Part shown: one piece after another, positions 8,877-16,237 of the stretch
Layout: every line of letters starts with the position of its first letter
Position numbering within the stretch: the stretch's first letter is position 1
Notes under the pieces: model-generated
Database searches by the model: none
Told to the model about the DNA's origin: nothing
What the model saw: only the letters and a program-made list of their open reading frames with translations
Translations under genes and position numbers: made by a program
Source: Lederbergia citri
GTDB taxonomy: Bacteria; Bacillota; Bacilli; Bacillales; Bacillaceae_C
DNA length: 64,000 nt
Direction of reading: 5' to 3'
Assembly (NCBI RefSeq): GCF_018343625.1
Contig: NZ_JAGYPG010000001.1
Coordinates: 788,342 to 852,341, forward strand

Positions 8877-10274
8877 TTAAACTTTTTCTTTATCCTTTTC
8901 CTGAAGCTGCTGGGCTGTACTTATTGATCCGATATACAGTGAATCATATGCTTCTTGAGAAGTTTTGAATGGCCCATGATCTCGACCGTGCCAGCTTAAA
9001 TTTGTATACATAGGATTCGTTCTGCCTGTTTCAGCTTCTCTTTTAGTAATATACTTATTCATCCTTCCCATCAGCATATTGACGATATCAGGTTCTTCAT
9101 CCGCGAGATTCGTTAACTCCTTAGGATCTTTTATAAGATTATAAAGCTCAATTTCAGGTTTAAAATGAAAATCCGGTTCAAGGGAACATATTAATTTCCA
9201 TTTAGGTGTACGCCAACCATGTTTTCTCATCCATGTACACTCTGTTATATAAAACTCTGAGACTTGTGAAACTTTCATACTATCCTTGTTAATTAGCTCT
9301 AATAGATTGCGACCGTCAAATGAATTATCACTGTCTATATCGAGAAGTTTTAAGACGGTTGGCATTATATCTTTTATGAGCGAAACACTTGATATTCTTT
9401 TTCCAGCTGGCAGTTTTCCTGGAAACTTCATGATTAAAGGAACAATTAATGTATTTTCATAAAGACCGTGATGGTCATAATAACATTCATGCTCATTTAA
9501 TGTTTCGCCATGATCGGAGGTAACAATGATTAACGTTTCTTCTTCAATACCAAGTGCTTCCACTGTAGTAAAAATGTTTTGAATACATGCATCCATATAT
9601 GCAATCGCACCATCATACTGTGCGTCTACATATTCTGAATCAGTACATCCTTCTGGGAGCCAAGAAGTTATATAATCTGCAAATGGTTTAAAATCTTTCA
9701 ATTTATTTAATGAGTCATTATTTGGATCAGATTCATTCCCGTCATAAAAAATTCGTTCATATGGTTTTGGCGGTAAGTAAGGGGAATGGGGATCCATATG
9801 CCTTAAAAATAAGAAAAATGGTTTATCTTCTCCTGCTAATCTTTTTAACTCAGGAATTGCTACATTATTTAAATTTTCAGCTTTAGGACAACGACCAGTT
9901 TCATCAGGTCCCCAACCTTCATAATCAATATATTTTTGGAATCCTCTTGAGGATGGGTTTCCTGTAAAGCCTACACACGTTGTATTATAGCCGTTTTCAG
10001 CTAACACCTCTGGCAAAGTTTTAACGTGATCCCCTAAAGGACCCTTATGTCTGAGTGCGACAACATCTGTCCCGAAGCAATCCATCCCTGTTAACATGGA
10101 CGCATATCCGGGTGTTGTTGGAATACTAGGGCTAAAGTGATTTTCAAACAATACCCCACCTTCAGCAAACTTATCAATATGTGGCGTCGTTAACCGATCG
10201 TACCCATATGAACTCATACGGTCTCTTCTAAGACTATCAATCCCAAACAGAATGATATTCGCTTTCTTTTTCAT
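8877..10274 (-). CDS. Sulfatase-like hydrolase of the alkaline phosphatase superfamily, Thr at the nucleophile position
   Basis: About 465 residues of the arylsulfatase-like fold. Metal-site segments are visible: FGIDSLRRDR at the N-terminus, MDPHSPYLPP in the middle and TSDHGETLNEHE in the C-terminal half. The formylglycine motif C/S-x-P-x-R is absent: the aligned stretch is TTPGYASMLTG with Thr53 at the Cys/Ser site and Tyr57 at the Arg site. Thr is the nucleophile in NPP-type phosphodiesterases and in LtaS, so this may be a phosphoesterase rather than a sulfatase. ATG at 10274 is chosen because AAAGGAT precedes it and it begins 5 bp after the isomerase stop. No N-terminal signal peptide is seen, so it is cytoplasmic and would act on an imported substrate. 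It is last in operon B. Confidence 0.85.
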   Translation of the reverse strand: MKKKANIILFGIDSLRRDRMSSYGYDRLTTPHIDKFAEGGVLFENHFSPSIPTTPGYASMLTGMDCFGTDVVALRHKGPLGDHVKTLPEVLAENGYNTTCVGFTGNPSSRGFQKYIDYEGWGPDETGRCPKAENLNNVAIPELKRLAGEDKPFFLFLRHMDPHSPYLPPKPYERIFYDGNESDPNNDSLNKLKDFKPFADYITSWLPEGCTDSEYVDAQYDGAIAYMDACIQNIFTTVEALGIEEETLIIVTSDHGETLNEHECYYDHHGLYENTLIVPLIMKFPGKLPAGKRISSVSLIKDIMPTVLKLLDIDSDNSFDGRNLLELINKDSMKVSQVSEFYITECTWMRKHGWRTPKWKLICSLEPDFHFKPEIELYNLIKDPKELTNLADEEPDIVNMLMGRMNKYITKREAETGRTNPMYTNLSWHGRDHGPFKTSQEAYDSLYIGSISTAQQLQEKDKEKV

Positions 10275-10279
10275 CGGCT

Positions 10280-11104
10280 CTATCCTTTCTGAACGATATT
10301 TGCTTCTCTTGCACCAAGTGCCTTTAAGCAAGCATTTAAATAACCATAGCTTTCGGCCGCGACAATGGAGACATCGGATAGTGAGTGGTTATTGGCTCCA
10401 ATCACCTCGAGAACAACCGGACCGGAATAATTCCCATCCACCATTGCTTTACAATAGGCAAATAGATCGATATCTCCGCGTCCACATGCTTGATTTTGAA
10501 TCGGACCAGGTCCAGCCGTCCTTCCTTTACAATCACGTATATGGATATGTTTTACTCTACTTAATACTTTTGGCAATTCTTGTTCGGGGTTTTCATTTCC
10601 ACGATAAATATGACTAGGATCCATATCTATTCCGAACGCTGATGAAGAAATTTCATCCATCGCTTTTAAGGTAGTTTCCGTATTATAGATCGCATTCCCG
10701 ACATGTGCTTTTACGCAAAGTGTAACACCATAGCTTTCCGCTTTTTTTGATAAGTGGTAGAGCGTTTCAATGGAATGCTCTAAATCTGCCCCCACACCAG
10801 ATTTTCCACCGGGACCGACATTTACAACTGGAATTCCAATAGCTGCTGAAGCTTCAAAAGCCAAAGTAAGTCGCTCCTCGTCTAATGATGCTACTTCCAT
10901 AGATAAAAACTCCAAGCCATTTTCATCAACAATGGAACACAATTCATCCACTTGTTCTTTCCAATTCTCTAATTCAAGATGTTCACACATCCCTTTTATC
11001 GCTGATATTTCTACTCCGTCATATCCGCATGCAGCAATTTGTTTTGCAGCTGTTGCAAAATCGAAATCTTTAAATAAGACAGAGTTTACACCAAGTTTTA
11101 TCAT
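10280..11104 (-). CDS. Sugar phosphate isomerase/epimerase (xylose isomerase-like TIM barrel)
   Basis: Predicted divalent-metal enzyme of the AP-endonuclease-2 / IolE-IolH-like TIM-barrel superfamily. It has 274 residues and the expected run of acidic and His ligands near strand ends: LSMEVAS, FGIDMDPSHIYRG, HIHIRDCKGR and VVLEVIG. Its start overlaps the stop of the preceding dehydrogenase gene by 4 bp (ATGA) and has a GGAGGGG site, so the two are translated together. Members next to Gfo/Idh/MocA dehydrogenases commonly isomerise or dehydrate keto-sugars or inosose, which is the likely role here; the exact reaction cannot be read from sequence. Confidence 0.85.
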   Translation of the reverse strand: MIKLGVNSVLFKDFDFATAAKQIAACGYDGVEISAIKGMCEHLELENWKEQVDELCSIVDENGLEFLSMEVASLDEERLTLAFEASAAIGIPVVNVGPGGKSGVGADLEHSIETLYHLSKKAESYGVTLCVKAHVGNAIYNTETTLKAMDEISSSAFGIDMDPSHIYRGNENPEQELPKVLSRVKHIHIRDCKGRTAGPGPIQNQACGRGDIDLFAYCKAMVDGNYSGPVVLEVIGANNHSLSDVSIVAAESYGYLNACLKALGAREANIVQKG

Positions 11105-12123
11105 TTTACCCCTCCTGAGATAAGACCTACTTCTTTTACATCAACAATCGTTCCCGTTTCCCACGATTTAATTGCAGCTTCAATAATGAGTTGCGCTTTT
11201 AAGGCATCTTCACCTGAGCCGTCCACATGGTCATATGTAACACCTGAAACAAGTTGATCAACAAAAGAGTTGATGCGGCTTTTGAACGTTTCAGGAAAAG
11301 CGCGCATTCCACCAAGATAACTGAACTTTTCAGTCTCGATACTCGTTCTTGGATAAAACGTTAAATGTTCGCAAGCGTCCTCCAATAGAAAACGTCCTTT
11401 CGAACCTACGACTTCACATAATTCAAGACCGTAGCTTGCACCCGCGTCATAGCTTCCGACAAGATTTCCAATTGCTCCATTTTCAAACTCCAAAATTACC
11501 TGGGCGTTCGACCAAATTTTGCGACCTTCACCTTTCATCATGAAGGCACCAACCCTTTTTACATCGCCGCAAAAATATCGAATCACATCAAAGGAATGAG
11601 GATGCAACGCACGGAGATGGAACCATGGTGAGCTTTCTACTGGATTATTAATCCACATTCGCATATTGATCATATGAATTTTTCCTAATCTTCCACTCTC
11701 GATCCAAGATTTCGCTCTTTCAGCAGCAGGAGTAAAGCGATGGTTTAAATTGACTGCATAAGGAATTTTGTTTTTCCTTGCTAGCTCAACCATTTGTTTT
11801 CCTTCATCGATGTTATTGGATATAGGCTTTTCACCAAGAACAGGAATCCCTGCCTGTAATAATTCCATCGTCGGTGCGTAATGCTCGCTTCCATTTTCTT
11901 CTCCTTTTGTACAAACACTGACTAGGTCCAATTGAATGTTGCTTCTAAGCATGTCTTCTACACTGTAAAAAGGAGTTCCACCAAATTTTGCCGCTGCAGC
12001 ATCTGCTTTTTCCTTAACAATATCGCATACGGCAACAATTTCTGTTTCTGGATTTTCCTTGTAAACTGATGCATGTATACTGCCAATGTTACCAACTCCA
12101 ACGATCCCTATTTTTAACGTCAT
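11101..12123 (-). CDS. Gfo/Idh/MocA-family NAD(P)-dependent dehydrogenase (paralogue 1)
   Basis: Soluble oxidoreductase for a sugar or polyol. The dinucleotide motif GIVGVGNIGSIH is at the N-terminus, GEKPISNN marks the conserved Lys-Pro motif near residue 98, and WFHLRALHPHSFDVIRYFCG holds the substrate-site histidines. 340 residues is normal for the family. Start ATG at 12123 lies 24 bp after the ASRT-family gene with an AGGAGGA site. It overlaps the isomerase gene by 4 bp. The paralogue at 7600-8625 shares the whole architecture, which suggests either two successive oxidations in one pathway or duplication for two related substrates. Confidence 0.9.
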   Translation of the reverse strand: MTLKIGIVGVGNIGSIHASVYKENPETEIVAVCDIVKEKADAAAAKFGGTPFYSVEDMLRSNIQLDLVSVCTKGEENGSEHYAPTMELLQAGIPVLGEKPISNNIDEGKQMVELARKNKIPYAVNLNHRFTPAAERAKSWIESGRLGKIHMINMRMWINNPVESSPWFHLRALHPHSFDVIRYFCGDVKRVGAFMMKGEGRKIWSNAQVILEFENGAIGNLVGSYDAGASYGLELCEVVGSKGRFLLEDACEHLTFYPRTSIETEKFSYLGGMRAFPETFKSRINSFVDQLVSGVTYDHVDGSGEDALKAQLIIEAAIKSWETGTIVDVKEVGLISGGVK

Positions 12124-12147
12124 TTGTTCATCCTCCTATTAAAATTA

Positions 12148-12516
12148 TTAATTTCCGGGATAACCCATTGTTGTAAATAAGGCCAACGCCTCTTGAGAAG
12201 TGTCCAATCTACTATGCTGCACGATGATTGGCACATTACTATCTACTTTTATGGCATACGGAACCCCTCTAGGAATCTCATTTCCTTCCCGATCTCTAAT
12301 TTTGTCCAAGCGAATATGATGGGTTCTGTTAGATCTGCATTCAGAATAAAATTGATCCATCGGCTCACGGTCTTCAAAATATAAAGTAAGATGGATTTCA
12401 GCGGGATCATTCGTCAAATTTAATACACAAACAGCTTCATGGCTGATTTGATCTCCTGTACTTTTAGGTTGTAAAAAGCCATCAGGAATAATCCAAGTTC
12501 GCTTTCCAATCAACAT
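12148..12516 (-). CDS. ASRT-family protein (sensory rhodopsin transducer homologue), predicted small-molecule-binding beta-sandwich
   Basis: 122-residue protein that matches the family of the Anabaena sensory rhodopsin transducer over its whole length: GKRTWIIPDGFL, ISHEAVCVLN, HLTLYFEDREPM, RSNRTHHIRLDKI, and the C-terminal VPIIVQHSRLDTSQEALAL. No rhodopsin gene is nearby. Outside cyanobacteria this family is known mainly from carbohydrate-metabolism operons, where a ligand-binding or regulatory role has been proposed. Here it is first in operon B, ahead of the dehydrogenase, isomerase and sulfatase-like genes, with a GGAGGAG site and a cre site 24 bp upstream. A role as a carbohydrate sensor or carrier is an inference. 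Confidence 0.85.
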   Translation of the reverse strand: MLIGKRTWIIPDGFLQPKSTGDQISHEAVCVLNLTNDPAEIHLTLYFEDREPMDQFYSECRSNRTHHIRLDKIRDREGNEIPRGVPYAIKVDSNVPIIVQHSRLDTSQEALALFTTMGYPGN

Positions 12517-12539
12517 GTTCTCCTCCGTTCGACATCATT

Positions 12540-12553
12540 TGTAAACGCTTTCT
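12540..12553. promoter_or_regulatory. cre site (CcpA) in front of operon B
   Basis: TGTAAACGCTTTCT fits every position of the cre consensus TGWAARCGYTWNCW. It lies 24 bp upstream of the first start codon of the ASRT-dehydrogenase-isomerase-hydrolase operon, a place where CcpA-HPr(Ser-P) would block transcription. This predicts catabolite repression by glucose. I could not place an obvious -35/-10 pair for this operon. Confidence 0.75.
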
Positions 12554-12649
12554 ACTTGAAACCATTTTATCTACACTGAATTAAATCATCATTGTTCATT
12601 CTGCCATTTTTTATGGTTAATCCGGCCATTATGCTTTAAGACTATAGTT

Positions 12650-13534
12650 CTAAAGCTCTAAACTTTGTAACTTATATTCAGTTGGTGTCAAACCTGTTAT
12701 TAACTTAAAATTTCTGCAAAAATAATGGATACTTGTATATCCGAGTTTAATAGAAACCTCTTCTACTGTTTTTGCTTCCAAGAGTAAATGTTTTGCCTTC
12801 CTAATCCTTTCATTTATTAAAAATTGCTTAGGAGTGCACCCCATTGATTCCTTAAAGATGGAAGTGAAATAAGTTGGATGGTACCCACATATATCTGCTA
12901 ATTCATGAATCGTCCAATTTTTCTCAGGTTGTTTTCGTATCAATTCTAATGAAGGGGCAATCTTTCTTTTTTCTCCTAAAGATAAATCACCGTTTAATTC
13001 ATTTCTAATAATTAAAGTAAGTAATTGAACAACCAATCCTCTTAGAATAAAAGTGTAGCCTGGTTCCTCATACCGATATTCTCTTACAATATGAGAAAAC
13101 AATCCTTCTATATTCGGGTTAATGAAATAATGCGGAAAATTGATTTCCCGATGATCATCAATTCTAATTTTGTAAATTGTAAATCTCTCAGATAATTGAC
13201 ATTCCTGTATTCCATGTATTGGATGAATGGGTTCGGAAGATTCTCTATTCCAATCAAAATGAATACTCATAAATGTAAATGGGTTGCGATTTGAAGACAC
13301 TAACTTATGTGGTGTGTTAGCTCCATAAAAGACACATTCACCCGCCCCAATCGAAAAAATACTATCTCCAATGGATAAGGTTGCTTTGCCTGACTCTACA
13401 AAAATTAATTGGCAATCAGAAATAGTTCGAGGTCCCCAAACCTGTCCCGCTTCAGCTGTCATTTTATTAGCAAAATTCACTGTTGGTTTAAGGCTTGAAA
13501 GTAACCCGACATTTACTACATCATTTGTCACCAT
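12650..13534 (-). CDS. AraC-family transcriptional regulator with cupin sensor domain
   Basis: Likely activator of the surrounding catabolic operons. The N-terminal half has a cupin-type sensing domain (FVESGKATLSIGD, FYGANTPHKL), and the C-terminal 100 residues have two HTH motifs (ELADICGYHPTYFTSIFKE and LGYTSIHYFCRNFKLITG). I set the start at the ATG at 13534, which follows CAGGAGCTTACA; the longer frame to 13615 has no ribosome site. It is divergent from the PhyH-type gene and shares with it a 137-bp intergenic region holding an 8-bp inverted repeat with 30-bp spacing, a plausible operator. It sits between operons A and B, so it may control both. Confidence 0.87.
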   Translation of the reverse strand: MVTNDVVNVGLLSSLKPTVNFANKMTAEAGQVWGPRTISDCQLIFVESGKATLSIGDSIFSIGAGECVFYGANTPHKLVSSNRNPFTFMSIHFDWNRESSEPIHPIHGIQECQLSERFTIYKIRIDDHREINFPHYFINPNIEGLFSHIVREYRYEEPGYTFILRGLVVQLLTLIIRNELNGDLSLGEKRKIAPSLELIRKQPEKNWTIHELADICGYHPTYFTSIFKESMGCTPKQFLINERIRKAKHLLLEAKTVEEVSIKLGYTSIHYFCRNFKLITGLTPTEYKLQSLEL

Positions 13535-13583
13535 TGTAAGCTCCTGATAATGAAATAACCCTCGTAAAAAAATCTGTAAAAAG

Positions 13584-13621
13584 TACAAAGTTTTTAATAA
13601 ATATTCTAACGACACTTTGTA
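13584..13621. promoter_or_regulatory. Inverted-repeat operator candidate between araC-type gene and the PhyH gene
   Basis: TACAAAGT (13584-13591) and ACTTTGTA (13614-13621) are perfect reverse complements whose starts are 30 bp apart, about three helical turns, so both lie on the same face of the DNA. The pair sits in the divergent intergenic region, a natural place for the AraC-type regulator to control itself and the dioxygenase gene. Confidence 0.5.
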
Positions 13622-13671
13622 ATACGGTTGGTATCATCTACTTAACGAAATCCCAATTAGAAAGGATGAGA

Positions 13672-14505
13672 ATGTTGTTAACAGCACAACAATTAAAAGA
13701 ATTTGAAGAAAATGGTTTTGTCAAAGGTGATGTAATCTTAAATGATGAAGAAGTTGAGCTTTTGCGCGAGCAATTAGATTTAGTCATGGCAGGTAAAACA
13801 GTTAAAAAACCAGTCCTAAATCGAGATATGAAAGATAACTCAGAGTTTGCGATGAAAATGGCCAAAAAAGATACAGTCGTCCAAATCGTTAATATGTGGA
13901 TGGCGAGTGAAGCATATTTGACCCATGCAGCTAACGAAACGCTATGTGAAGAGGTCGCTCAGCTTTGCAACACTGATATCCTACGAATCTGGCACGATCA
14001 AGTACAATACAAACCACCCGTGGTTGGCGGACCTGGCGACTGGCATCAAGATCATCCAGCTTGGCCAATTATTCAACCCGCAGATCTTGTTAGTGCATGG
14101 GTAGCATTTGATGATGCAACAATTGAAAATGGCTGTATGTGGATGGTTCCCGGCAGTCATAAATGGGGTGATCATCAGCAGTACTTACAAAATACTGCTG
14201 ACTATAAACCGCACCACACAAAACCTGAAGTATTACCAGAAGGTGCTAATATTGAACCTGTTCCTTTTGAAATTAAAAAAGGTCAAGTAGGTTATCACCA
14301 TTGTCTGACATGGCATGGAAGTGGACCAAATACGTCACAAAGAAAGCGAAGAGCTATTGCCGTCCATTATATGCCTGGACATGTGCGGTATGAGCCAACC
14401 GGGTCACATCCTATGGAACCTTTTGTTACCGTCAAACCGGGTGAAATTTTAACTGGAGATGATTTTCCGGTAGTTTATCGAAAAAAGCCTGCTGTTCAAT
14501 TGTAA
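13672..14505 (+). CDS. Phytanoyl-CoA dioxygenase (PhyH) family Fe(II)/2-oxoglutarate oxygenase
   Basis: Non-haem iron oxygenase predicted to hydroxylate, or oxidatively cleave, a small substrate using 2-oxoglutarate and O2. The facial triad is visible: His and Asp in GDWHQDHPAW (about residues 125 and 127) and the distal His in HHCLTWHGSGPN (about residue 215), followed by an Arg-rich SQRKRRAIAV segment expected to bind 2-oxoglutarate. 277 residues is normal. I use the ATG at 13672, which has AAAGG 8 bp upstream; the ATG at 13666 abuts that site. It is the only plus-strand gene of the catabolic locus and is divergent from an AraC regulator, so it is probably induced with the pathway. Its substrate is unknown. 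Confidence 0.88.
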   Translation: MLLTAQQLKEFEENGFVKGDVILNDEEVELLREQLDLVMAGKTVKKPVLNRDMKDNSEFAMKMAKKDTVVQIVNMWMASEAYLTHAANETLCEEVAQLCNTDILRIWHDQVQYKPPVVGGPGDWHQDHPAWPIIQPADLVSAWVAFDDATIENGCMWMVPGSHKWGDHQQYLQNTADYKPHHTKPEVLPEGANIEPVPFEIKKGQVGYHHCLTWHGSGPNTSQRKRRAIAVHYMPGHVRYEPTGSHPMEPFVTVKPGEILTGDDFPVVYRKKPAVQL

Positions 14506-14513
14506 TGATGTAG

Positions 14514-14540
14514 AGGGATGTCTATTCGACGTCCCTTTTA
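14514..14540 (+). terminator. Terminator after the PhyH gene
   Basis: AGGGATGTC / GACGTCCCT pairs over 9 bp (one G-T pair) around loop TATTC and is followed by TTTTATTT on the plus strand. It separates the plus-strand dioxygenase gene from the converging minus-strand isomerase gene. Confidence 0.8.
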
Positions 14541-15374
14541 TTTAAATTGGAACGATGCAATTTCGTCAAAATGAATAACGCGGTCACGAATATCACAAAA
14601 GTTATCGATATTTACGTACTCCATTATGAAAGGAACATTTTCTGTATATTTGTGATACAAATGTAAAAATAATGGCCAATTAATATCTCCGTCACCTATT
14701 GCACGACCATAAGTATCATTTACTTTTCGGTCCTTCCCATGAAAATAAGCAATATGAGAAGCTAAATAAGCAAACATATCTTCTTCAGAATTATTAGCAA
14801 TTAAATTGGCTGGATCCAGCAATACCTTTACCCGAACGGAACCTACCTGATCGATAAAATCAACCATTCTTTTTGCACTAGGAATGATATCTAATACACA
14901 TGGTTCAATCGCGATCGACACATTATTCTTTTCTGCAATTTTGGATAGATGTTTTACATTTTCAACAATTCTTTGAAAATCAGCTTCATACGTATCTGCA
15001 TTGACACCCCTTTTCCCAGGGATAAAGCCGCATTCAGTTGATACGAACGGAACTTGGTTAATTCCTGCAATTTCAATTAATCTTTCAAAATATGCAAGAT
15101 TTTCCTCAGCCTCCTTTTCATTTGTTTCTAATAAATTGGTAAATACTCCGATTGCAGTAACCTCGACTCCTTCATTTCGGTACGTATCTAAGATTTTAAT
15201 GCTCTCTTCATTCGTTAAATTTTTCATATCTGAGTGTCCGTTATACACCCAATAATTTGAATCGGTTTGGGAGAAGCAAAGCTCAGTCCATTTGAATCCA
15301 TTTTTTGATAAAAGCTCTGCAGTTTCATGATTGTTCAACTGTGGAAAACTTCTTGAAACAACACCGACATCCAT
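14538..15374 (-). CDS. Sugar phosphate isomerase/epimerase (xylose isomerase-like TIM barrel), second copy type
   Basis: 278-residue TIM-barrel enzyme of the IolE/IolH or AP-endonuclease-2 superfamily. Candidate metal ligands lie in VSTECGF, IAIEPCV, VLLDPANLI, YFHGKDRK and FIMEYVNI. It is only distantly related to the isomerase at 10280-11104, so it probably does a different step. It is the last gene of operon A, 22 bp after the small membrane protein gene. The ribosome site is weak (AAGGAAG, 13 bp upstream). Substrate cannot be named; the neighbourhood points to a keto-sugar or inositol derivative. Confidence 0.83.
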   Translation of the reverse strand: MDVGVVSRSFPQLNNHETAELLSKNGFKWTELCFSQTDSNYWVYNGHSDMKNLTNEESIKILDTYRNEGVEVTAIGVFTNLLETNEKEAEENLAYFERLIEIAGINQVPFVSTECGFIPGKRGVNADTYEADFQRIVENVKHLSKIAEKNNVSIAIEPCVLDIIPSAKRMVDFIDQVGSVRVKVLLDPANLIANNSEEDMFAYLASHIAYFHGKDRKVNDTYGRAIGDGDINWPLFLHLYHKYTENVPFIMEYVNIDNFCDIRDRVIHFDEIASFQFK

Positions 15375-15396
15375 AATTGAATACCTACTTCCTTAG

Positions 15397-15858
15397 TTAA
15401 AATTTGGCAGTGGCCTTATTGTCTTTGCTTTTTGCCTTTATAAAAAGTGAGCAGGAAATCAAAATACAAGCAATTAAAAACTCACAGGTTACCAGAAATA
15501 TATTTACCACTTTCCCTTTGTCCAAAAGAACCATGATGCTTTCACATATAAATAGGATGAGTGATTGACAACCCGTAACGAGCAAAAAAGTGTGAAGAAA
15601 CCGACCATTTTGTTTTCCTTTGTTATAGAAATGAAACACGATAAAAACAAACATGAGCCAAAGAATCCCGATTATTAAAAAACTGAATTGATCAGCTGCC
15701 GGTACCTTCCATTTATCAATAGAATTGAAGAGTAAAATTGTCATGAAAGTGTCTTTTAAAACAAACCAAAGGATTAATCCAACTCCTGAAGAAACAGTGG
15801 ACATCAATACAACGAGAAAGCTTGAAAATATTGCTTTTCCATGTTTCTTTTCAATCAT
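15397..15858 (-). CDS. Unknown small polytopic membrane protein in the transporter operon
   Basis: 153 residues with about four hydrophobic segments: around residues 12-32, 55-78, 87-108 and 118-142. I do not recognise a family. Its start (15858) overlaps the end of the previous gene by 8 bp and a GGAGGGAG site lies 11 bp upstream, so it is a genuine, translationally coupled member of the operon. Because it follows the ATPase gene of the oligopeptide-type ABC transporter, it may be an accessory subunit of that transporter, but nothing in the sequence proves this. Confidence 0.6.
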   Translation of the reverse strand: MIEKKHGKAIFSSFLVVLMSTVSSGVGLILWFVLKDTFMTILLFNSIDKWKVPAADQFSFLIIGILWLMFVFIVFHFYNKGKQNGRFLHTFLLVTGCQSLILFICESIMVLLDKGKVVNIFLVTCEFLIACILISCSLFIKAKSKDNKATAKF

Positions 15859-16237
15859 GAATTTTATTCTCCCTCCAGCGATGTCGTGTTTCTTCTAAAT
15901 CGGAGAGAATAGAAGTACGTGTTTCCTCACTATCCACCAAACTCGTTTTTTGTATATAAGAAACAATTTTATTAAGCTTATTCATATAATCACAAACAGC
16001 GGCCCTTTGTACTTTTTTGGCTTTATCAAACTGTCCTTCATTCTCAAACTTCAATCGCTTTGATTCATACTTTCTTGACCAGAGTTCAGGAACCTTACCC
16101 ATGGTTAGTTCCTCTAGAACCATATGCTTTTCACCTATATATTTTCTCGTAAATATATTCATAACCCAGATTGAAGCAACCATTATAGAAAATAAGGCTA
16201 TTATGAACACAAAGATAAGTAAGAGAATCGTGTTCAT
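15851..16237 (-). CDS. Unknown protein with one N-terminal membrane anchor and a helical cytoplasmic tail
   Basis: Starting at the ATG at 16237 the product is about 128 residues: one strong transmembrane helix (TILLLIFVFIIALFSIMVA) followed by a charged, helix-prone tail rich in Lys, Arg and Glu that could form a coiled coil. No family recognised. The start overlaps the stop of the upstream ATPase gene as ATGA, and AAGGAT precedes it, so it is coupled to oppF-type translation. Together with the next gene it forms an unexplained pair inside the transporter operon; a scaffolding or regulatory role for the transporter is only a guess. Confidence 0.6.
   Translation of the reverse strand: MNTILLLIFVFIIALFSIMVASIWVMNIFTRKYIGEKHMVLEELTMGKVPELWSRKYESKRLKFENEGQFDKAKKVQRAAVCDYMNKLNKIVSYIQKTSLVDSEETRTSILSDLEETRHRWRENKIHD

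Noticed and set aside
10252..10617. 121-codon plus-strand frame overlapping the isomerase and hydrolase start
   Set aside because: Antisense to two clear genes; no family match.
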